From UBA4722 sp044221135 (GTDB lineage: Bacteria; Pseudomonadota; Gammaproteobacteria; DSM-16500): DNA of 64,000 bases. Every line of letters begins with the position of its first letter. The first letter of the stretch is position 1. Below, in pieces: positions 37,213 through 46,044 of the stretch. The position numbers and the translations under genes were made by a program. Location of the stretch: contig JBGAPT010000001.1 of NCBI GenBank assembly GCA_044221135.1, forward strand, positions 124,001-188,000. Reading direction: 5' to 3'. The notes beneath the pieces were generated by a model, which saw nothing but the letters and a program-made list of their open reading frames with translations, ran no database searches and was not told the origin of the DNA.

Positions 37213-37517
37213 ATTGCTCTCTCCTTAAATGAAACTACAAAATAACCTGCTTCATCTATTTGAAACTTAATATACAAAAAGTATCCGTTATATTCTGTGT
37301 TATAAACATCTTGCCAAATTCGATGATCAATGTGTGTTGTCATCGATTTCAAGAAATCCTTTCGTTTAATTTGCTGTATAGCAGCGACCATATCTTCTCG
37401 TAAAAATCCCATTGAACGTGCATCTTTTAGTGCAGTCGAAGTTGTTCGCAACTGCTCAATTGAGGCAAATGTGGCTTTGATTGCCTCTAAATCATACGTT
37501 CTTACTCTCTTTTCCAT
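37209..37517 (-). CDS. mqsR: MqsR-like toxin (mRNA interferase)
   Basis: RelE-fold ribosome-independent RNase that cleaves mRNA at GC-containing sites in E. coli. 102 residues. The N-terminus MEKRVRTYDLEAIKATF and the C-terminal YNGYFLYIKFQIDEAGYFVVSFKER resemble MqsR, which ends in a similar KF..D......VVSFKE strand pair. Promoter-proximal gene of the pair, with two MqsA-type operators just upstream. Confidence 0.88.
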   Translation of the reverse strand: MEKRVRTYDLEAIKATFASIEQLRTTSTALKDARSMGFLREDMVAAIQQIKRKDFLKSMTTHIDHRIWQDVYNTEYNGYFLYIKFQIDEAGYFVVSFKERAI

Positions 37518-37527
37518 AGTTAATTAT

Positions 37528-37540
37528 ACCCTATAAGGTT
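37528..37540. promoter_or_regulatory. MqsA-type operator, site 1
   Basis: ACCCT-ATA-AGGTT, one mismatch from the AACCT-N3-AGGTT palindrome bound by MqsA in E. coli. It lies 10 bases upstream of the mqsR ATG. Confidence 0.75.
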
Positions 37541-37559
37541 TATTTTTTCAACTATAAGT

Positions 37560-37572
37560 AACCTATTAGGTT
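37560..37572. promoter_or_regulatory. MqsA-type operator, site 2
   Basis: AACCT-ATT-AGGTT, an exact match to the MqsA palindrome. It is 32 bases from site 1, about three helical turns, so two dimers could bind the same face of the promoter. Confidence 0.85.
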
Positions 37573-37644
37573 TATTGTAGTTTTTAATGCTTTTATGCTT
37601 AAAAATAGGTCTAGATTCGATTCTAATTACGATAGCTTGTTGAT

Positions 37645-37851
37645 CTAGCTTTTAGTATGTTGCGGCATGTCATATGTCTGTAAAAACTGTTTAAGTTCAT
37701 TTAAAAAATTTTCACGATCTCTTGGAGTAATCTGTAGGTTCATAACCATCGACATTATATGGCTAGCACTATTATCGAAATTTTTATGTCCGTTTACTGC
37801 ATTAACTAAAGCACGTTCTACTTGTGATACTAAATAATCGATGTCTGACAT
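37645..37851 (-). CDS. Small orphan protein, 68 residues
   Basis: No family recognised. It is soluble and probably helical. A strong SD (AAGGAG about seven bases before the ATG at 37851) makes it a likely real gene despite its size. It lies between secF and mqsR on the - strand, about 110 bases downstream of secF. Confidence 0.55.
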   Translation of the reverse strand: MSDIDYLVSQVERALVNAVNGHKNFDNSASHIMSMVMNLQITPRDRENFLNELKQFLQTYDMPQHTKS

Positions 37852-37960
37852 ACGTTTCTCCTTGGTGTATGATCTTAATTATAAAGAGACACTCGTGAAC
37901 TTGGATACAATAATTATCTCTATGCTCTTATTAGCAATTATTGTAATAGACGCGATAATA

Positions 37961-38890
37961 CTAAGGACGATCATCCAACACTTCTTTCGCAACAGGCAAC
38001 AAATGCTGCCGAGTCAGTCCTAACGCTAACGACAGCGACCCCGCTACATAAATAGACGAATAAGTACCCACCACAATACCAATGATCAACGCCAACGCAA
38101 AGCCATGCAACATCCTGCCGCCTAAGAAAAATAGCGCTAATACCACCATTAAGGTTAAAGCAGATGTCATAATGGTACGTGATAACGTTTGATTGATAGA
38201 TTGATTGACTACCTCTATAGGTTCCGCCTTACGTAATTTACGAAAATTTTCACGTATGCGATCAAAAATAACGATAGTGTCATTCAGCGAATAGCCTATC
38301 ACTGTCAGCAATGCAGCTAAACTAATCAGATTAAATTCCAGATGAAAGAAAGAAAATATTCCTAAAATTAACAAAGGATCATGAATCAGCGCAACCGTTG
38401 AACCTACAGCAAAACGCCACTCAAAACGCAACGCAATATAAATCATCGTACCAAGTAAAGCGATGACCACAGCAAGCGCACCTTTGGTTGCCAGCTCTTG
38501 TCCGACTTGTGATCCAATCGAATCGACTTGTTGCACTTTTGCATCGGGCAGCACGGTTACAATCTGATGTACGATTTCATCTTTCATATCGGTACTTTCA
38601 ACTGATTTTTTAGGTACTAAAGTCACTAACACTTCTTTTGAAGTGCCGTAACTATTAACAACCGCTTCCTTAAAACCTGCACTTTCTAAACGATCACGGA
38701 TTTGATTCAAATTCGCCGCATAAGGAAAACTTAACTGAACTTGCGTTCCGCCTGTAAAATCCAATCCCAAACTCAAGCCATTGATAAAAAGTGATGCCAA
38801 TGACAAAACAAATAAAATCACTGATAAAACAGCAGCGCTTTTTTGCTGCCCCATAAAATTAATCTGTGTATTCTGTTTGAAAAATTCCAT
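37961..38890 (-). CDS. secF: Protein translocase subunit SecF
   Basis: Works with SecD and YajC to pull exported proteins across the inner membrane using the proton gradient. 309 residues, six membrane helices; the SecF-type GLDFTGGTQVQLSF motif is in the first periplasmic region, and GYSLNDTIVIFDRIRENFR is the conserved helix 4-5 segment. Third gene of yajC-secD-secF. Confidence 0.96.
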   Translation of the reverse strand: MEFFKQNTQINFMGQQKSAAVLSVILFVLSLASLFINGLSLGLDFTGGTQVQLSFPYAANLNQIRDRLESAGFKEAVVNSYGTSKEVLVTLVPKKSVESTDMKDEIVHQIVTVLPDAKVQQVDSIGSQVGQELATKGALAVVIALLGTMIYIALRFEWRFAVGSTVALIHDPLLILGIFSFFHLEFNLISLAALLTVIGYSLNDTIVIFDRIRENFRKLRKAEPIEVVNQSINQTLSRTIMTSALTLMVVLALFFLGGRMLHGFALALIIGIVVGTYSSIYVAGSLSLALGLTRQHLLPVAKEVLDDRP

Positions 38891-38913
38891 GATCTGTTCC
38901 TTGTTTATATACC

Positions 38914-38949
38914 CCCCATCGCGTAAGGTCAGCGGGAACTGCTGTTTCT
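38914..38949 (-). repeat. Short intercistronic repeat, secD-secF gap
   Basis: CCCCATCGCGTAAGGTCAG then CGGGAAC and GCTGTTTCT on the + strand, starting about eight bases after the secD stop. It matches 59919-59955 closely and 10890-10918 less so. Confidence 0.75.
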
Positions 38950-38956
38950 AAAGCTC

Positions 38957-40810
38957 TTATAAGCCGATCGAAATATTTTTGACTGGCCTACCGCCATACA
39001 TCAAATTGACTATCGCGCGCGTGCCGGTAATCGCAGTAAACATTGAAGTCAGCACACCAATGGTCACTGTCACTGCAAAACTTTTCACTACACTCGACCC
39101 TAAACTAAATAACACAATAGCTACAATTAACGTAGTCACATTTGCATCGACAATCGTCACTAAGGCGCGTTCATAACCTGCATGAATACTTGCTTGTATC
39201 CCAACACCATTACGTAACTCTTCGCGAATACGTTCGAATATCAATACATTGGCATCGGCTGCCAACGCGACCGTTAATACCATACCTGCAATACCTGGCA
39301 ATGTGAGCGTTGCGCCCAATAACGATAAAATAGCGACGATTAAAATTAAATTCATGCCTAAAGCCAAATCTGCCACGAATCCCATGAGGCGATAATAAAA
39401 CGCCATAAAGAGCACGACCAATGAAAAGCCTACAATAACGGACATGAGCCCCATATGAATATTTTGTTCACCCAAACTAGGGCCCATTTCACGTTCTTCA
39501 ATCACTGCAACTGGCGCACTCAATGCACCTGCACGCAATAATAAAGCTAAAGTACGTGCTTCCTCCTGACTCGTCAGACCCATAATCTGAAACGGACTAC
39601 CTAACATCGACTGTATTGTCGCAACACTAATAACACGACGCTCTACTGTAAAGCCAACTACTTTTTGGCCATTGACTATCTTCACTTGTGGTTTAGTATC
39701 CACATAAACAATAGCCATGGGTTTCCCAATATTTTCACCTGAAGTACGGGCAAACAAACCTTCTTCACTTCCACTAAACCGTATATCAACAGTAGACCGA
39801 CCATCATCACCCATCCCAGACCGTGCGCTCGTGATAGAGGAGCCATGTAAGATAATCTGATTTTTTAATAAAACAAGCTGACCTTGATATTGATACAATT
39901 TAGTATTGGGCGGCGCCACATTACCCACTGCACTACGCGGATCATTTTCAGCATCTACCAAATGAAATTCCAAGGTGGCTGTTTTGCCTAAAATATCCTT
40001 GGCTTCTGCAGTATCCAGAATACCCGGCAAATCTACTGCAATACGTGAAGCACCTTGCTGAGTCACAACGGCTTCAGACACACCTAATTCATTCACACGA
40101 TTACGTAACGTGTTTGCAGTTTTTTCTAATATCTCTTGTCGTGCTTGCTGCAATACAACCGGCGAAAAAACGCCTTGCAATGTAAGATCGTTTTTCGTCC
40201 AGTTAAATTCGTTGAAATGCTGGCTCAGTACACTATACGCATCATTCAATGCATCAACCGTACGAAACTCTACAAGTATATTATTTTCATTTTGACGTGT
40301 AATACCGGAGTAACGTATACGTTCTGTGCGCAATAACTGAGATATATTATTTAAATCCCCTTCAACCTGCTGCTTCAATACAGAGTCAGCATCCACTTGC
40401 ATCAGCAGATGAATACCACCACGTAAATCTAACCCGTATTTCATTGGCATCGCGCTTATTGCTTTTAGCCACGCAGGTGTTCGAGAGGCTAAATTCAATG
40501 CCACAAGATAATCATTACCTAACGCTTGCTGGATCGTTTCTCGCGCTTTAAGCTGGCTATCGGTCGACATAAAGCGAAGTAACAGACTATGATTTTGCCA
40601 TTCCACTTTCTTTACATTGATTTGCGCTGTTTGCAAAGCTTGCTTCACGGTAGTGGCTGTTGCTTCAGTAACAGGGATCGCTGCATTTGCACCTGAAATT
40701 TGTATTGCGGGGTCATAACCAAATAAATTCGGCGCCGCATAAAAAAATGCAACAATCATCACAAACAAAACTAATACATTTTTCCAGATAGGATAACGAT
40801 TAAAAACCAT
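38957..40810 (-). CDS. secD: Protein translocase subunit SecD
   Basis: 617 residues, with the first membrane helix, the large periplasmic P1 domain (about residues 30-440) and five more helices. The motif YGLDLRGGIHLLMQVD and the late AADANVLIFERIREE are typical of SecD. It lies 22 bases after yajC and 66 before secF. Confidence 0.96.
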   Translation of the reverse strand: MVFNRYPIWKNVLVLFVMIVAFFYAAPNLFGYDPAIQISGANAAIPVTEATATTVKQALQTAQINVKKVEWQNHSLLLRFMSTDSQLKARETIQQALGNDYLVALNLASRTPAWLKAISAMPMKYGLDLRGGIHLLMQVDADSVLKQQVEGDLNNISQLLRTERIRYSGITRQNENNILVEFRTVDALNDAYSVLSQHFNEFNWTKNDLTLQGVFSPVVLQQARQEILEKTANTLRNRVNELGVSEAVVTQQGASRIAVDLPGILDTAEAKDILGKTATLEFHLVDAENDPRSAVGNVAPPNTKLYQYQGQLVLLKNQIILHGSSITSARSGMGDDGRSTVDIRFSGSEEGLFARTSGENIGKPMAIVYVDTKPQVKIVNGQKVVGFTVERRVISVATIQSMLGSPFQIMGLTSQEEARTLALLLRAGALSAPVAVIEEREMGPSLGEQNIHMGLMSVIVGFSLVVLFMAFYYRLMGFVADLALGMNLILIVAILSLLGATLTLPGIAGMVLTVALAADANVLIFERIREELRNGVGIQASIHAGYERALVTIVDANVTTLIVAIVLFSLGSSVVKSFAVTVTIGVLTSMFTAITGTRAIVNLMYGGRPVKNISIGL

Positions 40811-40832
40811 AGTATTTCCAAAATGCCTCTGA

Positions 40833-41189
40833 TTAAATAGACTTCAATGTACCTTTAGGTAATGCACCCGCAATAGAATTTTTTTGTATCATAATCTCTA
40901 CCGTGTCTGTTAAGGCAAGCTGAACATAATTATCGTTAATTTTAGCAATCTTGCCAAGAATACCGCCTGTAGTTACCACTTCATCGCCTTTTGCTAATGA
41001 GCTTAATAAATCGCGTTGCTCTTTGGCCCGTTTACTCTGCGGACGCCAAACCACAAAATACATGAAAATAATAAAAACGCCTGTCATTAACATTAATGAA
41101 AAGCCACCGCTGTTTTGTTGAGCAGGTGCCGCCGTATCCGCATAAGCTGGGCTGATGAAAAAATTGATTATATTATTTACAAAATGCAT
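40833..41189 (-). CDS. yajC: Preprotein translocase accessory subunit YajC
   Basis: 118 residues with one membrane helix (about residues 30-50) and a cytoplasmic tail containing WRPQSKRAKEQRDLL and GDEVVTTGGILGKI, the YajC signature. First gene of yajC-secD-secF. In most relatives tgt lies just upstream; here that place holds a DUF4143 ATPase. Confidence 0.95.
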   Translation of the reverse strand: MHFVNNIINFFISPAYADTAAPAQQNSGGFSLMLMTGVFIIFMYFVVWRPQSKRAKEQRDLLSSLAKGDEVVTTGGILGKIAKINDNYVQLALTDTVEIMIQKNSIAGALPKGTLKSI

Positions 41190-41216
41190 GTTTTTTTCCT
41201 TTATAGTCTAGTGAAC

Positions 41217-41234
41217 CTCTGTTATTTAACAGAG
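41217..41234. promoter_or_regulatory. Palindrome upstream of yajC
   Basis: CTCTGTTA-TT-TAACAGAG, perfect 8-base arms with a two-base spacer, 27 bases upstream of the yajC ATG. It may be an operator or leader hairpin; no family match was recognised. Confidence 0.45.
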
Positions 41235-41340
41235 TAAACCAAGTTGTCTAATCTACCTTTTTCAGGCTGGGGACGCAAATTATCATTTAAAAAATATTGC
41301 TTAAAATACCTTCTCCCTGCAAGCTTGACGATTTTAAACC

Positions 41341-41396
41341 CATAGATTATCCTTACTTAAATACGGCTGACCGAATTTAAGTAAGGATAATCTATG
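41341..41396. promoter_or_regulatory. Perfect 22-base inverted repeat enclosing the ATPase start (copy B)
   Basis: Arms 41341-41362 and 41375-41396 are perfect reverse complements with a 12-base spacer. The right arm contains the SD (AAGGA) and ends exactly with the ATG of the DUF4143 ATPase. In RNA this would form a long hairpin hiding the ribosome-binding site; in DNA it would be an ideal dimer-binding operator. The half site GTAAGGAT resembles GCAAGGAT in copy A. Confidence 0.92.
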
Positions 41397-42686
41397 GATA
41401 CAAAGCTCTTGCAAGCCATTCATCAGCAAAACCCTTGGCTTCAATCCTTTAAACACCCCATCATTCAACCTGATCACTATATTGATCGTCTGCAATTTAC
41501 TTTTTTAGCACAACCAGACTGGGATTCTGTCTGGACAATACTCATTGGTCCGCGACAAGCAGGTAAAACTACCCTGGGCAAACATTTATGCCAAGAACTA
41601 ATTAATCAACAACGTTATCAACAACTGCTTTACTTAAACTGTGACTATCATGAAATTCGTTTATGGCTTAACTCAGCAAGTTTTTTGGCAGAAGCTGAAA
41701 AAAATTTATCTTTAAAGAACTACATTTTATTTATTGATGAAGTCCAGCGTCTAGACACGCCCGGTTTATTATTAAAAATCATTGCTGATTTAAAATTGCC
41801 TATTAAAATGATCGCTTCTGGCTCGTCACAATTAGAAATAAAAAGTAAAGTACAAGAACATTTAACCGGCCGTCAACTAGAAGCCATTATACTTCCATTA
41901 AGTTGCCGTGAAATTAACTTTAATCAACATTATCTCTCTCTTTTGCAATACGGCAGTTACCCACAAGTCTATCTTGCACAAAAAAAGCAGCTATTCCTGC
42001 AGGAATTATTTAATAATTATATTCAAAAAGATATTATTGAATTTTTACAAATTGGCAAACCCGATATCATGCAACAACTCCTGGGTCTGCTCGCTCATGC
42101 TTCTGGACAATTATTAAATTTTCAACAACTCGCCGTTGATTGCAAAATCAATGTAGAAACTATTCGTAATTACATAAATATTTTCGAGCAAACTTATGTG
42201 ATAAAAATCATAAGACCCTATGTTGGAAATAAACGAACTGAACTCACTTCAAATCCTATTTGTTATTTTATTGATAATGGTTTTCGCAACCAGGCATTAA
42301 ATAATTTCTCACCTATCGAAAACCGAACTGATAATGGATTATTAGTACAGAATCTTGTTTTTCAAGAATTGTATAAATACCAGATGCAAGAAAGACATTC
42401 TTGGCAAATTCATTATTGGCGCACAAAAACAGGCGCTGAAGTGGATTTTATTATTAAAACAAACTTTAATACCGTGGTTCCTATTGAGGTAAAATATCGA
42501 AATGCACCTGAATTAAGTTTAAGCCGAAGCTATAAATCCTTTTTAGATGCCTATCAACCTAAGATAGGTTTTATTATTACTAAAAACCAAACTGGACAGA
42601 TTGATTATCATGACAGTCGAATTTATTTTATAGTGCTTTCTGATTTACCCTGTTTATTTAAGATCATAGTAGATAACTTAGCTTAG
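41394..42686 (+). CDS. AAA-type ATPase with DUF4143 domain (copy B)
   Basis: 430-residue P-loop ATPase of the same family as 4210-5364 but clearly diverged from it. Walker A GPRQAGKT is at residues 52-59, Walker B is ILFIDEVQ near 120, and a sensor-like MIASGSSQLE follows. The C-terminal half has EVDFIIKTNFNTVVPIEVKYR, again like a PD-(D/E)XK core. Function unknown. It lies on the + strand between the - strand yajC and queA genes, in the position where tgt is usually found, and is preceded by a palindrome that includes its own start codon. Confidence 0.88.
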   Translation: MDTKLLQAIHQQNPWLQSFKHPIIQPDHYIDRLQFTFLAQPDWDSVWTILIGPRQAGKTTLGKHLCQELINQQRYQQLLYLNCDYHEIRLWLNSASFLAEAEKNLSLKNYILFIDEVQRLDTPGLLLKIIADLKLPIKMIASGSSQLEIKSKVQEHLTGRQLEAIILPLSCREINFNQHYLSLLQYGSYPQVYLAQKKQLFLQELFNNYIQKDIIEFLQIGKPDIMQQLLGLLAHASGQLLNFQQLAVDCKINVETIRNYINIFEQTYVIKIIRPYVGNKRTELTSNPICYFIDNGFRNQALNNFSPIENRTDNGLLVQNLVFQELYKYQMQERHSWQIHYWRTKTGAEVDFIIKTNFNTVVPIEVKYRNAPELSLSRSYKSFLDAYQPKIGFIITKNQTGQIDYHDSRIYFIVLSDLPCLFKIIVDNLA

Positions 42687-42691
42687 ATTAC

Positions 42692-42722
42692 TTGTCATCC
42701 TTCACGTCGTTCAGGATGACAA
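42692..42722. terminator. Stem-loop between convergent ATPase and queA
   Basis: TTGTCATCCT (42692-42701) pairs with AGGATGACAA (42713-42722) around an 11-base loop. It is a short relative of the 16971-17055 repeat and could terminate both convergent genes, although no T run follows. Confidence 0.55.
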
Positions 42723-42736
42723 ATATGTTACCTATT

Positions 42737-43759
42737 CTATTTCTCAATAAACATGGCATCCCCATAACTAAAAAAACGATATCGTTCTTCTATGGCTTTT
42801 TGATATGCCGTTAATACAGCTTCTTGCCCACCGAAGGCACAGACCAGCATTAATAAAGTAGAACAAGGCAAATGAAAGTTGGTAATCAAGGCATCAATAC
42901 ATTGAAATGAATAGCCGGGGTAAATAAAAATATCAGTGTCGCCCACAAAAGGTTGAATAAAGCCAGAGCGGCTTGCAGTTTCCAGACTGCGAGCAGTCGT
43001 TGTTCCTACCGCAATGACTCGTTTACCGCGTGCTTTTGTGGCTTTAATCAATTCACAAAGAGCAGCTGATACGTCAATATATTCAGCATGCATGCGATGT
43101 TGAGTAATATCAGCGACGCGTACTGAAGCAAAAGTGCCTGCGCCTACATGCAGCGTAACAAATCCTATCTCGATACCTTTATTACGCAAACATGCTAAAA
43201 AATCCATATCAAAATGAAGCCCGGCGGTGGGCGCTGCAACAGAGCCCTTATGTTCTGCATACACAGTTTGATACCGTTCTTTATCGTACGAATCAGGTGT
43301 GCGTGAAAAATACGGGGGAATAGGAATTTGGCCAATCGCCTCGATGACTTCAAGTACATGTCTCTCATCTTCACATTGTAATTCAAATAAATCATCGTGA
43401 CGTTGTAAAACTGTAAAGCGGATTTCATTCGAAAAAATAAGAATATTTTCTGGTTTAGGTGTTTTACTTGCTCTGACCTGAGCAAGAATACATTTGGTAT
43501 CTAAAATACGCTCGACTAACACCTCCACTCGACCACCAGTGGCTTTTTGACCAAGTAAACGGGCAGCAATCACACGGCTATTATTAAAAACTAGCAAATC
43601 ACCAGGTGTTATTAATTCAAGCAAATCAGTAAACTGTCGATGCACTACTGTGCCTGTTTTAGAATCTAGACAAAGCAATCGACTCGCGCTGCGTTGCATT
43701 AAGGGGAAACGCGCAATCAACTCATCAGGTAAATCATACTGAAAATCAGTTAGCTGCAT
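42737..43759 (-). CDS. queA: S-adenosylmethionine:tRNA ribosyltransferase-isomerase
   Basis: Transfers a ribosyl group from SAM to 7-aminomethyl-7-deazaguanine in tRNA, giving epoxyqueuosine. 340 residues against 356 in E. coli. Family signatures include LVFNNSRVIAARL, GSVAAPTAGLHF, THHVGAGTF-like TLHVGAGTFASVR and ALITNFHLPCSTLLMLV. The partner gene tgt, usually just downstream, is not in this window. Confidence 0.95.
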   Translation of the reverse strand: MQLTDFQYDLPDELIARFPLMQRSASRLLCLDSKTGTVVHRQFTDLLELITPGDLLVFNNSRVIAARLLGQKATGGRVEVLVERILDTKCILAQVRASKTPKPENILIFSNEIRFTVLQRHDDLFELQCEDERHVLEVIEAIGQIPIPPYFSRTPDSYDKERYQTVYAEHKGSVAAPTAGLHFDMDFLACLRNKGIEIGFVTLHVGAGTFASVRVADITQHRMHAEYIDVSAALCELIKATKARGKRVIAVGTTTARSLETASRSGFIQPFVGDTDIFIYPGYSFQCIDALITNFHLPCSTLLMLVCAFGGQEAVLTAYQKAIEERYRFFSYGDAMFIEK

Positions 43760-43943
43760 AATTCTCCGTAAGTGTTCACGCTCTAAGCGGCAAATCTCAT
43801 TTTTTTAAAATTCCAGGACCCCCGTGAACAGTTACAATTCTCCAGCTATTACTCGCTAAATAATTAAGTCTGTGTACAAAACCAAAAAACGGGCACTAGA
43901 GAAAAAGACATTTGCAATATAAAACCGCAGGGTAACAACACTT

Positions 43944-43983
43944 CTTACCGTTCAAATCGAGTGTGTCGACTTGAACGGGTAAG
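43944..43983. terminator. Imperfect stem-loop downstream of secreted orphan
   Basis: CTTACCGTTCAAATCGA (43944-43960) pairs with 43966-43983 (one bulge, one mismatch). It lies 30 bases beyond the stop of the - strand orphan at 44013 and may be its terminator. The rest of 43760-44012 shows no gene. Confidence 0.5.
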
Positions 43984-44012
43984 ATTAAATTTTATATCTT
44001 GAAGCATTTTCT

Positions 44013-44480
44013 TTATTGATCAGAGTAAACTATTTTCCCATATGCATCATCCCCATCAGCAGCATCACTTTCATACAAAAACTTGGCTTTTTTAGAATGA
44101 CGCTTAAAGCTTTTGTCGTTAAAAACAAAAGCAATTGAATCGTCGTCTGTGTCTACAAATGACATCCAAAATATACCACTAAATTTTCCATTCTTTAAAA
44201 TAATTGTAGGTTGTCCAGTGGCAGTTTGACCTAAAAAATGAAATGTAATACTAGTTCCATCGTTTATCTCTTCTTTACCAATGCCTGTTATTTTTGAATC
44301 ATCATAGGTCACCGTTGCATCACCTGCTTCACTCTCATAATCGCCTGATACAATTGTTAAATTTAACTTTTTAGTGACCGTTGCTGCAAAACAATTCGTT
44401 GTAGAAACAAACGAACCAAAGCATAAGCCAGAGATAAGCAATACATTTAACAAAGAAGGGGCTATCTGTGATTTTTTCAT
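44013..44480 (-). CDS. Secreted orphan protein, 155 residues
   Basis: Signal peptide: basic start MKKSQIAPS, hydrophobic LLNVLLISGLCFGSFVS and likely cleavage after CFA-A. The mature part is about 120 residues, acidic (many Asp) and probably beta-rich. No family was recognised. It is monocistronic, about 100 bases downstream of nuoN. It may be periplasmic or secreted; a toxin or effector role cannot be argued from sequence. Confidence 0.65.
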   Translation of the reverse strand: MKKSQIAPSLLNVLLISGLCFGSFVSTTNCFAATVTKKLNLTIVSGDYESEAGDATVTYDDSKITGIGKEEINDGTSITFHFLGQTATGQPTIILKNGKFSGIFWMSFVDTDDDSIAFVFNDKSFKRHSKKAKFLYESDAADGDDAYGKIVYSDQ

Positions 44481-44580
44481 TTTAATACTCCTATTCTAAT
44501 GTTGTTATTAATAACTTTCGAATCCTAGCACGCTATTTTTAAAAAAGAAATCGCTTCTAGAGCTCTCCAGATAATTATTT

Positions 44581-46044
44581 TTATGCCAATGAAATTCTAC
44601 ACATATCAATCAATGTACTAGGCAATAAGCCAAGCGCTAATGCAGCAATACCATTGAGTGTGACAGCGAACATAATGTTGGGTGCAATCACAATCTCTTG
44701 TGTGATGAGGAAATCTTTAGGTTCTTCAAAATACATCAACATCACTATGCGTAAATAATAATAAGCACCAATAATTGCAAACAAAAGCGCTACTGCCGCT
44801 AACCAAACGTCATGTGCTTCAACCAATGCCTCAAGCAATCCCAGCTTAGCAAAAAATCCAACGGTAGGGGGTATACCTGCCATGGAAAACATGAGCAGCA
44901 ACATCATAAACGCAAGCCAGGGATTGCGAGCATTTAAGCCGCGATAATCTTCTAATTGATCTAACTCTATGCCTTGTTTGCTCAGCAAAGAAATAATTGC
45001 AAAAGCACCAGCTGCAACAATCACATAAGTAGCAATGTAAAACATCGCAGCTGAATACCCTATGGTAGAGTGAGGGCCTGCGATCACACCTAACAAGGTA
45101 TAACCAATATGAGCAATGGAAGAATAAGCCAGCATGCGTTTGATATTGGTTTGCGCAATGGCAAGCAAATTACCTGAAAACATCGACAACACAGCGATGA
45201 TGACTAAAATAGAAGTCCACGTTGCACTCAGCGTTGGCATCGCTTGCACGAGAATTCGCATCATAATGCAAAAAGCAGCAATCTTAGGCGCACTGGCAAT
45301 AAACAGTGTCACACTGGTCGGTGCGCCATCATACACATCAGGCACCCACATGTGAAAGGGCACAGCACCCAATTTAAAAAGTAACCCCGATAAAATAAAA
45401 ATCAGCGCAAGCATTACTACAGTATCTTGCTGATGCAATCCCTGTTGTAATATATCTCCTATCGTAGAAATTCCAATACTACCCGTTACACCATAAAGCA
45501 TCGAAATACCATACAACAATAACCCTGAGGCCAGCGCACCCATCACAAAATATTTCATGGCCGCCTCCGTTGCAGCTGCTGAATCTTTTTGTAATGCAAC
45601 CATTGCATAAAGAGAGAGTGACAACAATTCCAACCCTAAATAGATCGTTAAAAAACTATAGGCTGATGCCATGATTAACATGCCCAACACAGCGAACAAG
45701 CCAAGCATATAATATTCACCGCATAAAATATGACGGTCTTTGATATATTGCTGCGCATAAATAAAAGAAAAAAAGCTGGCAACAAGTACAAATAACTTAG
45801 TTAATATAGCTAGCTTATCAACAACATAATGATCGCTAAAGGTCATAATCGGATGAGAATACTCACGATATTGCACCATCACAAATAAAAAAGTGACAAT
45901 CAAAGTCAATTGAATTAAAAAATACGTAACAGCTTGGTGGCGCTCTTTCAGGCACACATCAACCAAGAGAATCACGCTTGCCATGCTGAGTAGAAAAATC
46001 TCTGGCAATGCAGCGGAGAAAAGCGGTGTTATAAAATTCATCAT
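44581..46044 (-). CDS. nuoN: NADH-quinone oxidoreductase subunit N
   Basis: Antiporter-like proton-pumping subunit of complex I, inner membrane, 487 residues and about 14 helices. Key lysine/histidine and proline-broken helices of the family lie in MLAYSSIAHIGYTLLG and GAVPFHMWVPDVYDGAP. Last gene of the 14-gene operon, overlapping nuoM by four bases. Confidence 0.96.
   Translation of the reverse strand: MMNFITPLFSAALPEIFLLSMASVILLVDVCLKERHQAVTYFLIQLTLIVTFLFVMVQYREYSHPIMTFSDHYVVDKLAILTKLFVLVASFFSFIYAQQYIKDRHILCGEYYMLGLFAVLGMLIMASAYSFLTIYLGLELLSLSLYAMVALQKDSAAATEAAMKYFVMGALASGLLLYGISMLYGVTGSIGISTIGDILQQGLHQQDTVVMLALIFILSGLLFKLGAVPFHMWVPDVYDGAPTSVTLFIASAPKIAAFCIMMRILVQAMPTLSATWTSILVIIAVLSMFSGNLLAIAQTNIKRMLAYSSIAHIGYTLLGVIAGPHSTIGYSAAMFYIATYVIVAAGAFAIISLLSKQGIELDQLEDYRGLNARNPWLAFMMLLLMFSMAGIPPTVGFFAKLGLLEALVEAHDVWLAAVALLFAIIGAYYYLRIVMLMYFEEPKDFLITQEIVIAPNIMFAVTLNGIAALALGLLPSTLIDMCRISLA

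Noticed and set aside
37841..38023. 60-residue hydrophobic + strand frame between the small orphan and secF
   Set aside because: It overlaps the secF 3' end and the orphan's start region and has no SD; probably incidental in AT-rich DNA.
43760..43860. A possible further member of the 13712-13826 repeat (GTGAACAGTTACA near 43831)
   Set aside because: Only about a dozen bases match and the second arm is not convincing.
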